Part shown: piece after piece, positions 18,810 to 18,984 of the stretch
How positions within the stretch are numbered: position 1 is the stretch's first letter
Layout of the letters: each line of letters starts with the position of its first letter
Translations under genes and position numbers: made by a program
The notes under the pieces: model-generated
Told to the model about the DNA's origin: nothing
The model's input: only the letters and a program-made list of their open reading frames with translations
The model's database searches: none
NCBI GenBank assembly: GCA_022496185.1
Contig: WTXG01000487.1
Span: 1 to 18,984, forward strand
Direction: 5' to 3'
DNA length: 18,984 nucleotides
Origin: Multifurca ochricompacta
Lineage: Eukaryota; Basidiomycota; Agaricomycetes; Russulales; Russulaceae

Positions 18810-18840
18810 TGGATTGGATTGGATTGGATTGAATTGGATT
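18810..18840 (+). repeat. (GGATT)n pentanucleotide repeat
   Basis: Six GGATT-type units, one of them GAATT, lie in tandem in non-coding sequence near the right end. Confidence 0.8.
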
Positions 18841-18984
18841 ATGTATTTTTTGATGAGTTGATTGCCCGCTCGCCCGATCTTAGCGATCTTTAGCCATCGG
18901 GGCAAGGATAAAAAATAAAATAATTTAAATAAAATAAAATAAAACATATAGCCTCCGAGAGAGAAGAAGAAGAGGAAGGGGGGG

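Larger units (their letters stand above)
18299..18984. other. Right-end non-coding region with simple repeats
   Basis: The 3' flank of the BSD gene. AT-rich stretches with AATAAA-like sequences lie at about 18426-18466 and 18908-18946. Tandem repeats are described separately. No open frame here looks protein-like. Confidence 0.5.

Noticed and set aside
1..18984. CRISPR arrays, insertion sequences, tRNA or rRNA genes, viral genes
   Set aside because: No direct-repeat/spacer structure, transposase motif, cloverleaf or ribosomal sequence was recognised on either strand by eye. The repeats present are simple-sequence tracts.

Overview
The window looks like a gene-sparse stretch of a filamentous basidiomycete (Agaricomycotina-like) chromosome. 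The genes carry many short GT-AG introns, mostly 54 to 121 bp, with GTRNGT-like donors. The proteins are fungal types: the small subunit of arginine-specific carbamoyl-phosphate synthase with a mitochondrial-type leader, a glyoxalase-like (Glyoxalase_3) protein, a lone cytochrome b561 domain protein, a BSD-domain protein and a C2H2/C2HC zinc-finger protein. The species cannot be named from the sequence.

Layout from left to right. 1-1330 holds no gene that I can support. 1334-1454 is a U6 spliceosomal snRNA gene (+). 2446-4197 is a five-exon zinc-finger gene (+). 4198-6559 is non-coding and rich in microsatellites and homopolymers. 6560-7192 is a decayed partial copy of the zinc-finger gene, and 7395-7575 is a decayed partial copy of the glyoxalase gene, both (+). 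7965-9225 is the intact glyoxalase-like gene (+, four exons). 9875-10604 is the 3' part of an unidentified minus-strand gene or pseudogene. 10917-12417 is CPA1 (-, four exons), preceded by a leader with a short upstream ORF at 12443-12578. 12690-15039 has no secure gene. 15040-16013 is the b561 gene (+, five exons). 16300-18255 is the BSD-domain gene (+, four exons). The right end is simple repeats.

The most interesting element is the upstream ORF of CPA1. Once a 67-bp intron is removed it encodes a 22-residue peptide with a T-x-x-D-Y-L-x-D core. That is the core of the fungal arginine attenuator peptide, which stalls ribosomes when arginine is abundant. The intron cuts the codon of the key aspartate. 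If it is retained, the upstream frame stays open and stops on the CPA1 start codon itself, so splicing could select between two kinds of translational control.

The second notable pattern is a small paralogue graveyard. Remnants of the zinc-finger and glyoxalase genes lie next to each other between their intact relatives, all in the same orientation. There is no sign of an operon-like system. The intact genes are functionally unrelated and appear to be independently transcribed. Exon coordinates were derived by hand from splice signals and frame continuity, not from transcripts.
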